A DNA stretch of 64,000 bases from Strigops habroptila (GCF_004027225.2 NC_044283.2:62001-126000), one strand, 5' to 3'; counted from the stretch's first letter, positions 11,301-23,859 are shown. Made by a program: numbers and translations. Notes: generated by a model not told the origin, from the sequence alone.

Positions 11301-13872
11301 ATCACAGTTCTGCATGCTCCTGCCCATTTCTGCCTTTGCAGACTGAACCAGGAGAGGACTTTTTCCTCCTCCAGATACGGTTTTGCTTTGGAAAGCATGT
11401 GATCCTCCCCAGAAAGCTCACTGAGGGGTGACTTCCCCCTGTAACCACATTTTAGTTCCAGCAGGTGACCAGTTTTAATCCACTTAGCAGAGGTGCACTG
11501 GTTCTGGTGAGTGCTAATTATTCATTAAAAGGTGGTGCAAGGTAAATTGAACACGTTCCAGTCTCAGCCTGTTACATCAACACAGTTACTCCAATTAACC
11601 AAACCTGTGATCTCCTAAAAGGTCAAACCAGCTTCCTGACATAGGCCATCTCTGCAGAGCTGTGGAGATTGGCACTAGTTGTGCTGCTGCATAGACCCGC
11701 TGCAACCCAGCCTGGAGCCGGCCTGCACCGCGCATCCGCAGAGATCACCTCACTCAGTGCAAGTGCTGGAGAAGCTTCAGTCCTGATGTGCCTGTGGCTT
11801 TCTCGGCCTCAGTTAGCACTGAGAGGGCCCAAATTTGTGCATTACTTAGTGGTAGAGCTCTGCGGGTTTATAATGCTTCACTTGGGCAGGGGACCTCCCC
11901 GCGGTGACCAAGGGATGGAATAAGAAGTGTTTTAGCACTTCTATGACATGGTAAACTCATCCCTTTGCTGCTTTCCAGGTAGAGCAGAAGTGTGGATGGA
12001 GCATTCCTGCCCCTGGCAAGCCCAGAGACCCCTTTTCCAAGCTGCTGGCAGGGCTGGGGTGGCCCTTGGCGCTCCCTCCTCCTCCTCCTCCTGCAGTAAC
12101 AGGCTGATTAAAAGGTTCAGAACAGCGTTTCCCGCTGCCTGCCCACAAAGCTGCTTCCCGCTGGGCTCTGTTACGTTCTTGCAGTGCCAGTGTGGGCAGC
12201 TGAGGTGCAGGGAGCCCAGAGCCAGGGCACGTCCCCGCCTGCTGCTGTCTCCACTGTGGTGTCTCCGTGCCCCAGGTTGTGACAGGGGAGAGACCCAGAC
12301 CTGGGCTGATGTGGTTGTCCCGAGTGGCTGGTGTGCTTCCCACCACAATGTCTCCCATCAGCCTGGACCGTGTTGTTGGTCCTTGTTACCACTCACCTTC
12401 ACCGCCTGAGCATCCCTGCAGGCACCGGGCACTCATACCAAGGGACTTGCTGCTCTTGGTGGCATCTCCAAAGCAGTGCACGCTCTGCAGGCCAGGTGAC
12501 CTGGCCTCCGTCATCTGGAAAAGTGAACAGAGCAGGAATGGGCCTGATTCCTGCTTGCGGAGTCTCTGTGGAGTCTGAGGGGGCCTTCCCAGCCCCTTTG
12601 CTCCATGAGGACCCTTTCCCAAAGCCACTGCAGGGACTTTCTGTCACCGCGGGTGCCAAGGGGCCGGGAACAAAGGGGCAACATGAGGACAAGCTTTAGT
12701 CCAGGGCAAGGGGCTCCTACAGTGGCACCAAGAGCAGCCGCAGTCCCGGGATGCCCCAGTACACCCCGGCTGTCTCAGCGAGCTGTGAGTGGGGATGGAG
12801 GCTCACAGGGGGGTGCACTGGCACCATGGGGAGGGTCAGTGCAAAGGGTCCCTGCGGCACAGCCCCAGCTGGGAGCATGTGTGGGGTTTGTGATCATTTT
12901 CCTTCCTAACTCTGTGGCTAAACACTGGAGCCTGGTCTCCCCCTGCTTGTGGGTAAGCCAGATTTCATCCTCTCTAATGTCCTCTCTAATGACAAGCACA
13001 GGCTGTGAGTGTGGAATGCAGGCTCTGCTCTTGGTTGGGGATGTAGGACATGGAGATGTATTTCTGGTGGTCCTCTCCTGGGGGGCTCCCAGGTTTGGGG
13101 GTCACTTCCCCACCTGTAGAAGAGACATCTGGAAGGGTGATGTGAGGCTGCAGTGGTGCGAGGCAGGCGGGTCCCTGTGCTGGCAGTTGTGGGTGAGCAT
13201 CCGAGCTTTGCCCTCGAGCCCAGAGCCCAGCCTGGAGCGCAGCTCATACTGCCCATGCAGAAATGCTGCGGCAGCATCTGCGGGGTTAAAGTGGTCCCAG
13301 ATGGATAAATGGGAATAGTGCACTGGGAACTGGGAACTGAAGGAGGTTCACAGAGAAGTGTTTTCATTATTGTTTGCCATCGGACTGGTGCAGGAATACC
13401 ACATCTCCCTCAGGTATTCCAGGAGCCACACGTGTTGCTGGAGGGTTGGAGACTGCTGCCCAGAGCAGAATGGAGAAGGGTCCGGCTGCGGCTCCTCACA
13501 GTGGGCAGCAGCGTGGGCTGGCAGCGCTGCACCGGTGGCCCTGGACCGCACAGGGTGGATGCAGCTCCTGGCCAGTATGGCTGGGCTTTCCCTGGGCGCT
13601 GGTCCTGCCCCAGGGCCCTTTGGCACAGGAGATGTAACCCAGCAGCGCGGTGGGATTCCGGTAACAGAGGACAGCAGGGTGCTGGGATGGCAGAGCCTGT
13701 GTGATGGCAGCTCTGGGGTGCAGGGAAGCACTGGTGAGAGCGGCCTGGGGGCTGCTGTGAGCAACCAGAGGCTACAACCAGGGGCTACAGCCAGCACAGG
13801 CGGGATGAGGGCAGTGTGTGATGCAGCACAGCTCGTGCATCCCGCACACCCCGACCCCTCCTGCCCCTGCAG
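8360..13872. other. Presumed LOXL3 intron 1; no gene recognised
   Basis: 5.5 kb between the CpG island and the first LOXL3 coding exon. I see no exon chain with recognisable homology on either strand; in particular there is no PH or PTB domain that would indicate DOK1, the human neighbour of LOXL3 on this side. It contains a short pyrimidine repeat near 12,075 and a relatively AT-rich patch at 11,510-11,640. Confidence 0.5.
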
Positions 13873-13884
13873 AGCCCGGCTGCC

Positions 13885-16800
13885 ATGGGGACCTGCCGCG
13901 GGTGGGCACAACCGGAGCTGCTGGTGCTCAGCGTGTGGCTGTGGGTGAGCAGCGCCGGCCCCACGCACCCGCCCGGCCCTGCACTGAGGGTGCGCCTGGC
14001 TGGGTACCCGCGCAAGCACAACGAGGGCCGCGTCGAACTCTTCTACAACGATGAGTGGGGCACCATCTGCGATGACGACTTCACGCTGGCCAACGCACAC
14101 GTGCTGTGCCGGCACCTCGGCTTCGTGGCTGCCACCGGCTGGGCCCACAGCGCCAAGTACGGCAAAGGCGTCGGTAAGAGTGGGGCGGTGGGCACGGCCC
14201 CCTGTGCTGCACAGGCTGGGGCTGCACATGAGCCTGCTGCCACAGGGCTGTGCGTGTGCCGCAGCTCACATGTGCTGCTGGTGGGGCAGGGCAAGCAGGT
14301 CCTGTGCTGAGTGCCCAGCAGTGTGTGTGTGCGTGTGTGAGTGCACATGTGCATGTATGCACATGCAAAGTGGGATGGGAAACTGCGTGTGAGCTGCTGT
14401 GCATGTACCCAGGGCACAGGGCGGTTGCAGGGGGTGCAGGTCCAGGTCTGTGTGGTGCAGAGGTGCAGCCATGTGTGCTGCAGACGAGACGCTGTACAGA
14501 CCCCAGCTGCATGTGGCGTGGGGTCTGCAGAGCAGCCCCGTGGGGAAGTAGAACCTCCCTCTCAGGGCTTTACTCCGGGCATTTCACCGGCCTCAGCTTC
14601 ATGCTGAGGGAGGGATGGTCCCAGCCCAGCACCCACCAGCATCCACGCTCTGCTGTGCACCTTGGCCATGCTCCATGGGCACCCTCCCTGCTCCCGGGGG
14701 ATGCTGCTTGGGCTGGCCCCGCCTCACCCCGGCCCTGGTGTCTGGCAGGGCGGATCTGGCTGGACAACGTGAATTGCGCTGGAGGCGAGAAGAGCATTCG
14801 GGACTGCAAACACCGGGGCTGGGGCAACAGTGACTGCAGCCATGAGGAAGACGCGGGTGTCATCTGCAAGGACGAGCGCATCCCAGGCTTCAAGGACTCC
14901 AATGTCATCGAGGTGAGGAAACTGCGGGTCAGGACCCCTCAGAGTCAGCAGATGAGGCTCTGCTCAGGATGTGGCCTGGGTGTGGGGACATGGCACAACT
15001 CTGGGCAGGGGATGGCTGGTCTGCCAGGCAAGAGGAGCTGAGGCCATGTCCCACTGGCTGTGCCCAGGTTCCCGGCTTTGCTCTGGGTGGGTGTCTGGGT
15101 GTGGGGTGGATGCAGGATCCTGAGGTGACAGGACGCTCCCAGGAGGTGCACCCAGGGGGATGTGGGGCACTGGGTGCACAGTACGGGAGTAGGAGCATGG
15201 CCATCCAAGGACGTGCCCTGCAGGAATGCAGGACCTGGCCATCCCTGCTCCCCACCTGGGGCTGGGGACCCCATCTCCTGTGGGTGCCTGCATCCTCAGA
15301 GCACCCGTGGGCAGGGGCTGGGGCAGTGGGTGCGGTACTGACCCATGCCCTGCAGACAGAGCAGAGCCATGTGGAGGAGGTCCGGCTGCGGGCGGTGGTG
15401 GCTGGGGCCCAGCGGCAGCTCCCAGTGACAGAGGGCATCGTGGAGGTGCGCTACAAGGACAGCTGGGCACAGATCTGCGATGAGGGCTGGGGCAGCCACA
15501 ACAGCCGCGTTGTCTGCGGCATGCTGGGCTTCCCTGCCGAGAAGAAGGTCAACAGGAACTTCTACAAGTGAGTGAGGCTGACAAGGAGCCTGCGGGGCTG
15601 GGGACAGTGCCAGGGACATGGGGCAGTGCTGGGGGACAGCAGGGGACAGCTGGCCATAGGGGCACTCACTAACCAAGCTGAGGGCCATGGTGTGGCTGGG
15701 GGGCCATGGCTGCCCATCTGCCCGTGCACTGTTGCAGAGGCTGCTTCAAGAGGGCAGCGTCTGCACCAAGGCAGTGCTGCTCCTCTACAGTTCCCTCCAG
15801 AGTGGAGTGTGGGAGTCCCTGTCCGGAAGGGAGGTTTGCAGCCAAGCCAGGCAGGGATGCTCCAGCAGCATCACGGCCTGAGCAAGGACTGCAGGGACAT
15901 GGACAAGAACACGGTGCCCGTTGCGGTGCCCGTTGTGGTGCCTGTGTGGTGCCCGGCATGGTGCCCAGCATGGTGTGCTGACCGGGCAGCTCTGGTGTTG
16001 CTCCCACAGGCGGGTGAAACATGCAGCCAGGACAAAGGGCTGGAGCCTGAGGCCAGGCAGGAGGTAACGGGCCGGGGCAGCTGCCTGCCGAGCCCTTGGC
16101 AGAGCTGGGCTGTCCGGCCATGCCGGTCTCCGCCATCGAGACGGATCCTGGCACAAGGGGATCCGGGCGGAGCAGACCGAGGGCTCGGGCTGTGCTGGGC
16201 AGGCAAGACACGGTGGGACCTCTGCCCATGCGTGCTGCGGTCCCCGTCCCTCAGGAGAGACAATCTTCCTCCCAGGCCGGCCATGCCCCAGGCTCAGCAG
16301 CACCCACCCCATGCACCAGGCAGGAGCCCTGGCACAGTGGCAGGATCCTTAGGCAGGATCCCTGGAGGTGTAGAGGGCTGCAGGGTCTGTGTGGGGAGCC
16401 TCGGGGCGGAGCTGTGTCTCCTGGTGGATGGGGAGAGCTGTGGCAATGGGCTGCTTTCTGTGGAAAGCAGCAGTGGGGAAGCTGGAACGGCTGCACACCC
16501 TCCATTCCGTGCAGGAGGGCTGGCAGCACTGCTGAGCAAGTGCTGGGCACCAGGGTGATGGACATCACAGTGCTCGCAGTGCTGGCACCCATGTAGCAGC
16601 TCTTGTCCTGAGTGCTGCATCTGCTCGGGATCTCTTGCACCCTCTGCCCATTCACTCTTGCTGCTTTTCTGCCAGTCCCAAGGGATACTCTGGCTGCCGT
16701 TTCCCCTCCACCAAGAAACCTGGAGAGAGGCTTTGGACAAGGGCCTGTAGGGACAGGACAAGGGGGATGGCTTTAACCTGCCAGAGGGGAGATTGAGATG

Positions 16801-19800
16801 AGCTCTGAGGCAGAAGCTCTTCCCTGTGAGGGTGCTGAGGCGCTGGCACAGGGTGCCCAGAGAAGCTGTGGCTGCCCCATCCCTGGCAGTGTTCAAGGCC
16901 AGGTTGGACACAGGGGCCTGGAGCAGCCTGCTCTAGTGGAAGGTGTCCCTGCTCATGGCAAGGGGTTGGGACTGGAGGAGTTTTAAGGTCCTTTCCAAAC
17001 CAAACCAGTCTGGGATTCTATGGTTTGGTGCTGACAGCCCCTTTTCCAATGAGCGGGAATTTCCCCTGCAGCACTGGGTGAAATGCTTTGCCAAGTCCAT
17101 GGAGCTGGGGTCTGCTCCTTCCTCTGCCTGGAGCAGGAACTGTCTCCTGAAAGTCACACCCTGGTTTGCCAGAGCTGACTGATCTGGGCTGCAGTCGTAC
17201 GTGTGGTCACCGGCTAATCCAGCCTGGAAGGGACCTCGGGGAGTCCTGGTCCAACCGCCTGCGCGGAGAAGGGCTGGCTGTGGGTCAGCCCAGGACTCCA
17301 TCCAGCTGGCTTTTGAAAACCTTGGCGGATGGAGATCCCACAGCCTCGCGGCCTCTGCTCCAATGCCAAACAGCCTTCATGGGGGAAAAGCATTCCTTCC
17401 GCTGAGCCTGAACCTCGTGTTGCACCTCTTTTCTCTCATGCTCTTCTCTCCTGTGGCTGGAAGAGGTGAGCTCTGGCTCCATCACAGCCCCCAGCTCGCA
17501 GTGCCCGGCTGGTGCCGGAGCCCCTGAGGACATGTCAGCCGAGGCTGGAGCAGCCCTGTGCCCCCAGATCCCCACCAGCCCCGACGTCTCAGGGGCTCTC
17601 CCCAGCGCCCGCACTGCAGGGCTGGTGTCTTGTACTGGAAACCAGAGCCGGGCACAGGATTGAGCCGTGGTCCCATGGGTGTCAATGGGGGATGATGTCC
17701 TCTAGCCGGCCGCTGAGTCCCATCTCCTGGCAGTCCTGTGCAGTGTCCTGGGGCTCGCTGACACGAACCTGCCACCGGCCAGTGGGGTCAGTTGCCAGCC
17801 TTGGGTTTACTGTGTCCTGGAGGTGTCAGTCCCTGCCCTGGTTTGGGGCTCTGCTCTTCACTCCTTGCAGTGTCGGGGTTTTGGCCCCACTCAGCGTCTT
17901 CCTCCCTGAGTGAAGCAAAGCATTTGAGTGTGTAGGGGCAGCATGTGGTGTCCTGGGCAGCCTCCTCTCCCTGCAGGGAAGCTGCCTTGCTGGCAGAGGG
18001 TCCTTGCACGCCTGCAGCAAGTCCCACCATGCCCCGTGCACTGGGCAGAGCTCTGGTGCCTGCGCCACTTGCTCGGTGCTGTGCTTCTATGCTTGCTGCT
18101 CCCCTGGAGCATGGTGCAGTGGTGGTGGCTGGGTCTGCACAAGGACACGGGCCACCTCACTTGTATCCCACAGATCAGATTTCTGCTGCTGGTGTTTGAT
18201 CTGCTGTGTCACAAAGCAGCACAGGATGCTGCAGCATTCTGCACAGTTTCCTGGTGGGATGTGGGCAGGAAACTGCATCATTGCTGTGGAGAGCAGTTGT
18301 GTTTCATTGCTGGCTGCAGATGATGCTGCTGCACCCGTGTGTGACATGAAGGGGACACGCATGAGTCTCCCTGGGGGCAACAGACCCAGTTTCAGTGAAA
18401 GCCAGGGCTGCTATGTGTGTTCCCTGTGTCCCTGTGGAGGTGACAGCCCAAGGCTGTGGGCTCCGTGACGGTTATGTTCTGTTTTCCAGGCTGGCCTCCA
18501 AATCTCAGCCTAAACAAAAGCGCAGGGAGGACGTAGGGTTCAAGAAGAGGTAAATGGCTCCAGTGGGAGCCTGAGTGCCAGGAGCTCAGTCCCACCAGAG
18601 CCGAGCGTGACCCTGAGGATGTGGGACAGGCAGTGGGTGAGGGGCGGGCGCCCTGCGGACACAGGGGGACAGTGCCAGGGCCCGGGCAGCAGGCAGCGGG
18701 CGCAGCGCGAGCAGGGTGGCCGGGGACACCTCCACCGCCGTCTGGCCGTGCCTGTCCCGCCCCAGGGCTGCCCTCTCTCTGCAGGCTGTTCACAGAGCGG
18801 CAGCAGCTCAATTACCGGCTGCACTCGGTGTCCTGCGCGGGGACGGAGGTGCACCTCTCCATGTGCGCCTTCGAGTTCTACCGCGGCAACGCGTCGGCCG
18901 CCTGCGGCGCGGGCAGTCCCGCCGTCGTCAGCTGCGCGCCCGGGCCGCAGTTCGCCACCGGCAGCGCCCACAAGAAGAAACAGCGGCAGCAGCAGCAGCA
19001 GCAACAGCAGCAGGGCCAGGTGAGCTCCGAGGGGACGGACACCCACAGCCACCCACAGCTTGACACTGCCCCACTGCGGGGCAGCGGGTATGCGGGGACC
19101 AGCCCAGGGAGGAGGACATGGGGACTGTGTCCTGCCCCTGCACATCACAGGGTCATGGCCAGCAACCTCTGTGCTGTGCCACGCCGTGCCATGCCATGCT
19201 GTGCTGAGCTGTGCCGCACATTCAGCACTGCACCAACCGTGCTATCCCCTGGGTCCAGAGAAGGGCAATGGAGCTGGTGCAGGGCCTGGAGCAGTTCCTG
19301 GGATGAGGAACGGCTGAGGGACCTGGGGGGGTTTAGTCTGGAGAAGAGGAGGCTCAGGGGGGCCCTTATTGCTCTCTGCTGACTGACAGGAGGATGGAGC
19401 CAGGAGGGGGCTGGTCTCTGCTCCCAAGGAACAAGGGATGGGACAAGAGGAAACGGCCTCAAGCTGCTCCAAGGGAGGGTTAGATGGAGCTGAGGAACAA
19501 TTCCTTCCCCAGAGGGTGCTCAGGCATCGGAACAGGCTGCCCAGGGCAGGGCTGGAGTCACCGGCCCTGCAAGTGTTCACACACCGTGTAGACGAGGCCT
19601 CAGTGCCATGAGTTAGTGGTGGCCTTGGCAGTGCTGGGAGTGGTTGGACTGGATGAGCTTAAAGGTCTCTTCCAACCTTGGTTGATTCCATGATTTGATG
19701 ATGTGATGGTTCCATCCCTTGCCCCCTGTCCCCTGCAGCCACGGATCCGGCTGAAGGGAGGCGCGAAGGTTGGCGAGGGCCGCGTCGAGGTGCTCAAGGG

Positions 19801-22800
19801 CAGTGAGTGGGGCACGATCTGTGACGACCGCTGGAACCTGCTTTCAGCCAGCGTGGTGTGCCGCGAGCTGGGCTTCGGCAGTGCCAAGGAGGCTCTCACC
19901 GGGGCGCGCATGGGCCAAGGTGAGGCGCTGAGCTGCAGGGGCCGGACACTGCCCTCCATGGGCCTGCGGGTGAGGCATGTGTCCAGGCACAAGGCTCTGC
20001 TAGGCTGGGACAGGCTGTGGCCGGGCTTGTCCTGTGAATGCCTGGCTGCTGGCCGCATGTGGAGCAGCCCCAGGGGACCACGGCTGCTCCATGGTGCTGG
20101 ATGGCCACGACTGTGCCCGTGTCACTGTCCCTGAGGCCTGCTGTCCTCCTGGCAGGGACGGGGCCCATCCACATGAACGAGGTGCAGTGCCTGGGCACCG
20201 AGAAGTCCCTCTGGAGCTGCCCTTTCAAGAACATCACGCAGGAGGACTGCAAGCACACAGAGGATGTGGCCGTCCGCTGCAACATCCCCTACATGGGCTA
20301 CGAGACCCTGGTGTGCACCATGGGGGCTCCTGGTATCGGGGCTGGGGGGACCCGCTGAAGGGTGGCCCGTCTGTTCTCTGCACCCTATGGCACCCCATGA
20401 CACCTCTCACATTTCCCCTAGTCTGGGGCAAGGGCTGCCCTGGGGGGTTTGGGGGTGGGAGTTCCAAGGTGCCCCTGTGAGGAGAGGGGTGGATGGGATG
20501 CCAAGGGGGGGTCAGGGTACCCTGTGGTGTGTGTGGGGTGTGTGGGGGCGCTGCTCCTGCTGTTCCTGCTGCTCTCCCTGTGCCAGCTCCAACCCAGCAG
20601 AACCACCAGAAAAAATCGCTGTGGGAGAACCAAGAGAGATTTTTCTAAGTGGTGATGAAATGAGCAAACGGGGCCATGAGCTCCCTCGTGCCCGGCCCCT
20701 CGTTTCATCCACTTTGGGCTTTTTTGTCATTTAACACTCTCACCTCTGCCATTTCTGGAATGTGAATGCCATTCCAACATGAGCCATTTCCCTGCTGTGG
20801 TGAGGCAATTCCCAAACTCACAGCCAAGTTCTTGGCCCCAAATCTGACAGTTTTGTGGGTTCTGGGCTGACCAAAGCTCTGCCCGGCTCCACTCAGCTCT
20901 GGCTGCCTCCTCCCATGTGCCTAGAGCCCATGAGGGTGCTGCAGCTGCAGCCACTGTGGGCTGGGCTGGGCTGTCCTGCGGGATGCAGCACAGCAGCAGG
21001 AGCATCACTTGTGATGATGATGGTGATGCTGCCACTGCCTTTCTCCGCAGATTCGGCTGAGCGGGGGCCGGAGCCGCTTCGAGGGGCGGGTGGAGGTGGC
21101 GGTGGGGGCCGGTGCCGGGGATCAGCCGCGCTGGGGGCTGGTCTGCAGCGAAGGCTGGGGTACGCTGGAGGCGATGGTGGCCTGTCGCCAGCTGGGCCTG
21201 GGATTTGCTAACCACGGCTTACAAGTAGGTGCCTGCGCCAGCTTGGCCAGGGCAGCGCGCGCCAGCACCACCGCTCCGCTGGGATGGGCACAGAGGCCAG
21301 GATGGGCCGGGATGGGATGGGATGGGATGGGGTCGGGTCCCTGCTCACTGCCCCAGGGCTTCCCTGCAGATCCGCCTCTCTGGTGGCAGGACACCGTTTG
21401 AGGGCCGCGTGGAGGTAAAGCGAGGCAGTAAGTGGGGCATGGTGTGCAGCGAGGGCTGGACCACCAAGGAGGCGATGGTGGCCTGTCGCCAGCTCGGCCT
21501 GGGCTATTCTCTGCATGCGGTGACGGTAGGTGCTGGTGGGGAGGCCCCCAGTGACACCCTGGGGAGCACAGGCACCGATGCTTCCTGGTGGGGATGTATG
21601 GGGGCAAAGGAACGTGGCTGCTCCATGCCAGGGGACAGGACCCTCATGAGCAGGCTGGGGACATGGGCAGGGCTGTGCCGTGGTGGGTGCTGGCCGCAGC
21701 CCGGGCACATGTGAGCCAGGGCACCCACGGCACCAGCCCTGCCACCTGGCCTCACCCCTCCCCAGGAGACGTGGTACTGGGATGCCAGCAACGTGACGGA
21801 GATGGTGCTGAGCGGGGTGAAGTGCGCCGGCCACGAGATGTCCCTGAGCCACTGCCAGCACCACGGCTCCAGCCTCAACTGCAGGAACACGGGCACGCGC
21901 TTCGCTGCCGGCGTCATCTGCTCCGAGAGTGAGGGGCCGTGGGGTCTGCAGGCGATGGGGTCTGTGGTGGGGGGGTGCACAATGGGCTCTGCGGGCAATG
22001 GTGCCCAGGGCTGCAGATGGAAGGTCTGTGAGCCGCAGGGCTGTGGGCAATGGGGTTTGAAGGTGCCGGGGGGGGGGGCTGCAGCCGATGGGGAGGGCGC
22101 GTCCCGCCCCCAGGCCGGTCCAGCCCCGCCTGCGCTGGGCGCCCGCCCCGTCCCTGAGCAGCGCCTGCCCACAGCGGCCTCCGACCTGCTGCTGCACGCG
22201 CCGCTGGTGCAGGAGACGGCGTACATCGAGGACCGGCCGCTGCACATGCTGTACTGCGCCGCCGAGGAGAACTGCCTCTCCAGCTCGGCCCGCCTGGCCA
22301 ACTGGCCCTACGGGCACCGCCGCCTGCTCCGCTTCTCCTCCCAGATCCATAACAACGGCCGCGCCGATTTCCGCCCTAAGGCTGGCCGGCACTCCTGGGT
22401 CTGGCACGAGTGCCACCGGTGGGTGCACGGTGCGGGCAGAGGGTGCCGGTGCTCTGCGGTAGGGTCGGTAACAGTGACGGTGGGTGAGGGTGACACCCGC
22501 TGAGGCCCCTTCTGCTGCCCAAGTTTTTCTCGCTTTGGCTCAGGGCTGTCCCTTGATGTGCAGTGCTGGGGCTGGGGACGCAGCGCTGGGGCTGGGGGCT
22601 GTGTCCTGCAGCTGAGCCCCCGTTTGCCTGGGCCACCTGCCCGGGGACAGCCACATCCCCTCCCATGGCAGGGCTGGTGCAGCCACGGCTCTGCGGGTTC
22701 CCTCTTGCAGGCACTACCACAGCATGGATATCTTCACCCACTACGACATCCTGACCCCCAACGGCACCAAGGTGGCGGAGGGGCACAAGGCCAGCTTCTG

Positions 22801-23859
22801 CCTCGAGGACACTGAGTGCGAGGAAGGTGGGTGCCATGGGTGGGGCCTTGTGGCACTGTCCCTGCCCGTGTCCGCTGCCCCCAGCCATTGTGCACGCTGG
22901 GGCCGGGTGGGCAATGCGGGAGGACAGGCAGTGTTCTCTTCCCCCTGCAGACGTGGCCAAGCGGTACGAGTGTGCCAACTTTGGGGAGCAGGGCATCACT
23001 GTGGGCTGCTGGGACCTGTACCGGCACGACATCGACTGCCAGTGGATTGACATCACTGATGTCAAACCAGGCAACTACATCCTGCAGGTGCTGAGCTGCC
23101 CTGCGCCCCAGCTCTGCACGAGCCCTGGCCATCCCACTCTCGGAGTGGCTGGAGCACGCTGGGGCTGGTGGGTGTGCGCTGGGGTGGGCACTGCCTGTCC
23201 TTGTGTGTGGAGACACACAGGATGTGTGGAAGCTGCTCGGGCACGCTTCAGCCTGCCTGCTCCTGCTCTGAGCAATGCTCACGGGCACATGGTGCTCAGT
23301 GACAGGGCCACCACAGCACATCCCACTGCAGCAAGACACAAACCCTGCCAGGAGTGGGGTGCTGGGGCCGTGCCACAGGCAGCAGCTCTGCTGAGGCTGG
23401 GAAGGCCAAGCTGACAAGGTGTGGGGCTACAGCGCTGCCCACTGTGGGGCAGGGGGCTGCCGCCCTCATTGTTGGTGCCCCACAGGTCGTGATCAACCCC
23501 AACTTCGAAGTGGCAGAGAGTGATTTCACCAACAACGCCATGAAATGCAACTGCAAGTACGACGGGCACCGCATCTGGGTGCACAGCTGCCACATCGGTA
23601 ACAGCCTGCACGCGGCATGGGGGGCCAGGGCACACCGGGGCAGGGGGGACCAGGCAGGGGGGCCCCAAGGCAATGGGGATGCTGTGGCCAGACTGTGGGG
23701 CTGTGTGCGGGCTGTGGGGTTGGGGGCAGGCTGGGGTCCTGGTGTGGCTGCAGTGGGAGCTGACAGCTCCTGCCCTCTGCCGCAGGTGATGCGCTCAGCG
23801 AGGAGGCCAACAAGCGCTTCGAGCAGTACCCGGGGCAGCTCAACAACCAGATCTCATAG
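13885..23859 (+). CDS. LOXL3: Lysyl oxidase homolog 3
   Basis: Secreted copper amine oxidase that deaminates lysines of collagen and elastin. Coding exons: 13873-14173 (ATG 13885), 14749-14912, 15356-15567, 18785-19019, 19739-19919, 20156-20310, 21051-21224 (or 21370-21525), 21766-21928, 22175-22418, 22711-22826, 22951-23087, 23486-23597, 23786-23859. All phases agree. The product is 751 aa, against 753 in human. It has a signal peptide (residues 1-25), four SRCR domains (about 30-525), then the lysyl oxidase domain. The copper site WHECHRHYHS, the LTQ lysine in GHKASFCL and the LTQ tyrosine in [11 protein letters not shown] are all present. The C-terminus is NNQIS. Very high identity to human LOXL3 in the catalytic part, and adjacency to HTRA2, exclude LOXL2 and LOXL4. 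Odd points: a duplicated exon in SRCR4, a glutamine run before SRCR3, and weak donors GTGTGC (20311) and GTGCTG (23088). Confidence 0.96.
14310..14375. repeat. TG/CA microsatellite in LOXL3 intron
   Basis: Interrupted (TG)n run grading into GTGCATGTATGCACATG-type sequence, in the intron between the first two SRCR1 exons. Alternating purine-pyrimidine. Confidence 0.7.
16720..17025 (+). mobile_element. CR1 LINE 3' fragment
   Basis: Runs from CTTTGGACAAGGGCCTGTAG through the landmarks AGAAGCTCTTCCCTGTGAGG, CAGAGAAGCTGTGGCTGCCC and GTTCAAGGCCAGGTTGGACA to a TTTAAGGTCCTTTCCAA / GGATTCTATGG end. It is a 5'-truncated CR1 in LOXL3 intron 3 (15,568-18,784). The same subfamily recurs at 25,450 and, reversed, at 52,405. 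Confidence 0.85.
17185..17460 (-). mobile_element. CR1 LINE fragment, reverse orientation
   Basis: The + strand reads as the reverse complement of a CR1 3' end (GGAAGGGACCTCGGGGAGTC ... TCCAACCGCCTG ... GATGGAGATCCCACAGCC ... AGCATTCCTTCCGCTGAGCC). A different, more diverged subfamily than the neighbouring copy at 16,720. Confidence 0.7.
19000..19019 (+). repeat. End of CAG run coding for polyglutamine
   Basis: The coding CAG/CAA tract spans about 18,981-19,013 at the end of the fourth LOXL3 coding exon; this entry marks its 3' end at the splice donor. It encodes Q-R-(Q)9-G-Q in the linker between SRCR2 and SRCR3. Human LOXL3 has a short KKQQQ stretch at the same place, so the run is an expansion of an ancestral Q-rich linker. 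Confidence 0.8.
19235..19705 (+). mobile_element. CR1 LINE 3' fragment
   Basis: CR1 in LOXL3 intron 4, from CAGAGAAGGGCAATGGAGCT through GGAGAAGAGGAGGCTCAGGG, AGAGGGTGCTCAGGCATCGG and GAACAGGCTGCCCAGGGCAG to GGACTGGATGAGCTTAAAGG and a TGATTCCATGATTTGATG tail. It is one of the longest copies in the window and inserts about 35 bp before an exon acceptor at 19,738. Confidence 0.85.
21051..21224 (+). other. LOXL3: LOXL3 SRCR4 first-half exon, copy A
   Basis: 174 nt, phase 0 to phase 0, acceptor TTTCTCCGCAG and donor GTAGGT. It encodes [16 protein letters not shown] ... [15 protein letters not shown] and corresponds directly to the single human LOXL3 exon at this position. Confidence 0.85.
21370..21525 (+). 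other. LOXL3: LOXL3 SRCR4 first-half exon, copy B (duplicate)
   Basis: 156 nt, phase 0 to phase 0, acceptor TTCCCTGCAG and donor GTAGGT. It encodes [16 protein letters not shown] ... [15 protein letters not shown], the same half-domain as copy A but with a six-residue-shorter loop and a different end. Both copies splice in frame to the exon at 21,766. Including both would give one and a half SRCR domains, so mutually exclusive use is the likely reading. No stop codon or splice defect is visible in either copy. Confidence 0.8.

Noticed and set aside
13885-23859. Assignment to LOXL2 or LOXL4.
   Set aside because: The catalytic exons match LOXL3 best, the predicted length is 751 against 753, and the tail-to-tail partner is HTRA2.
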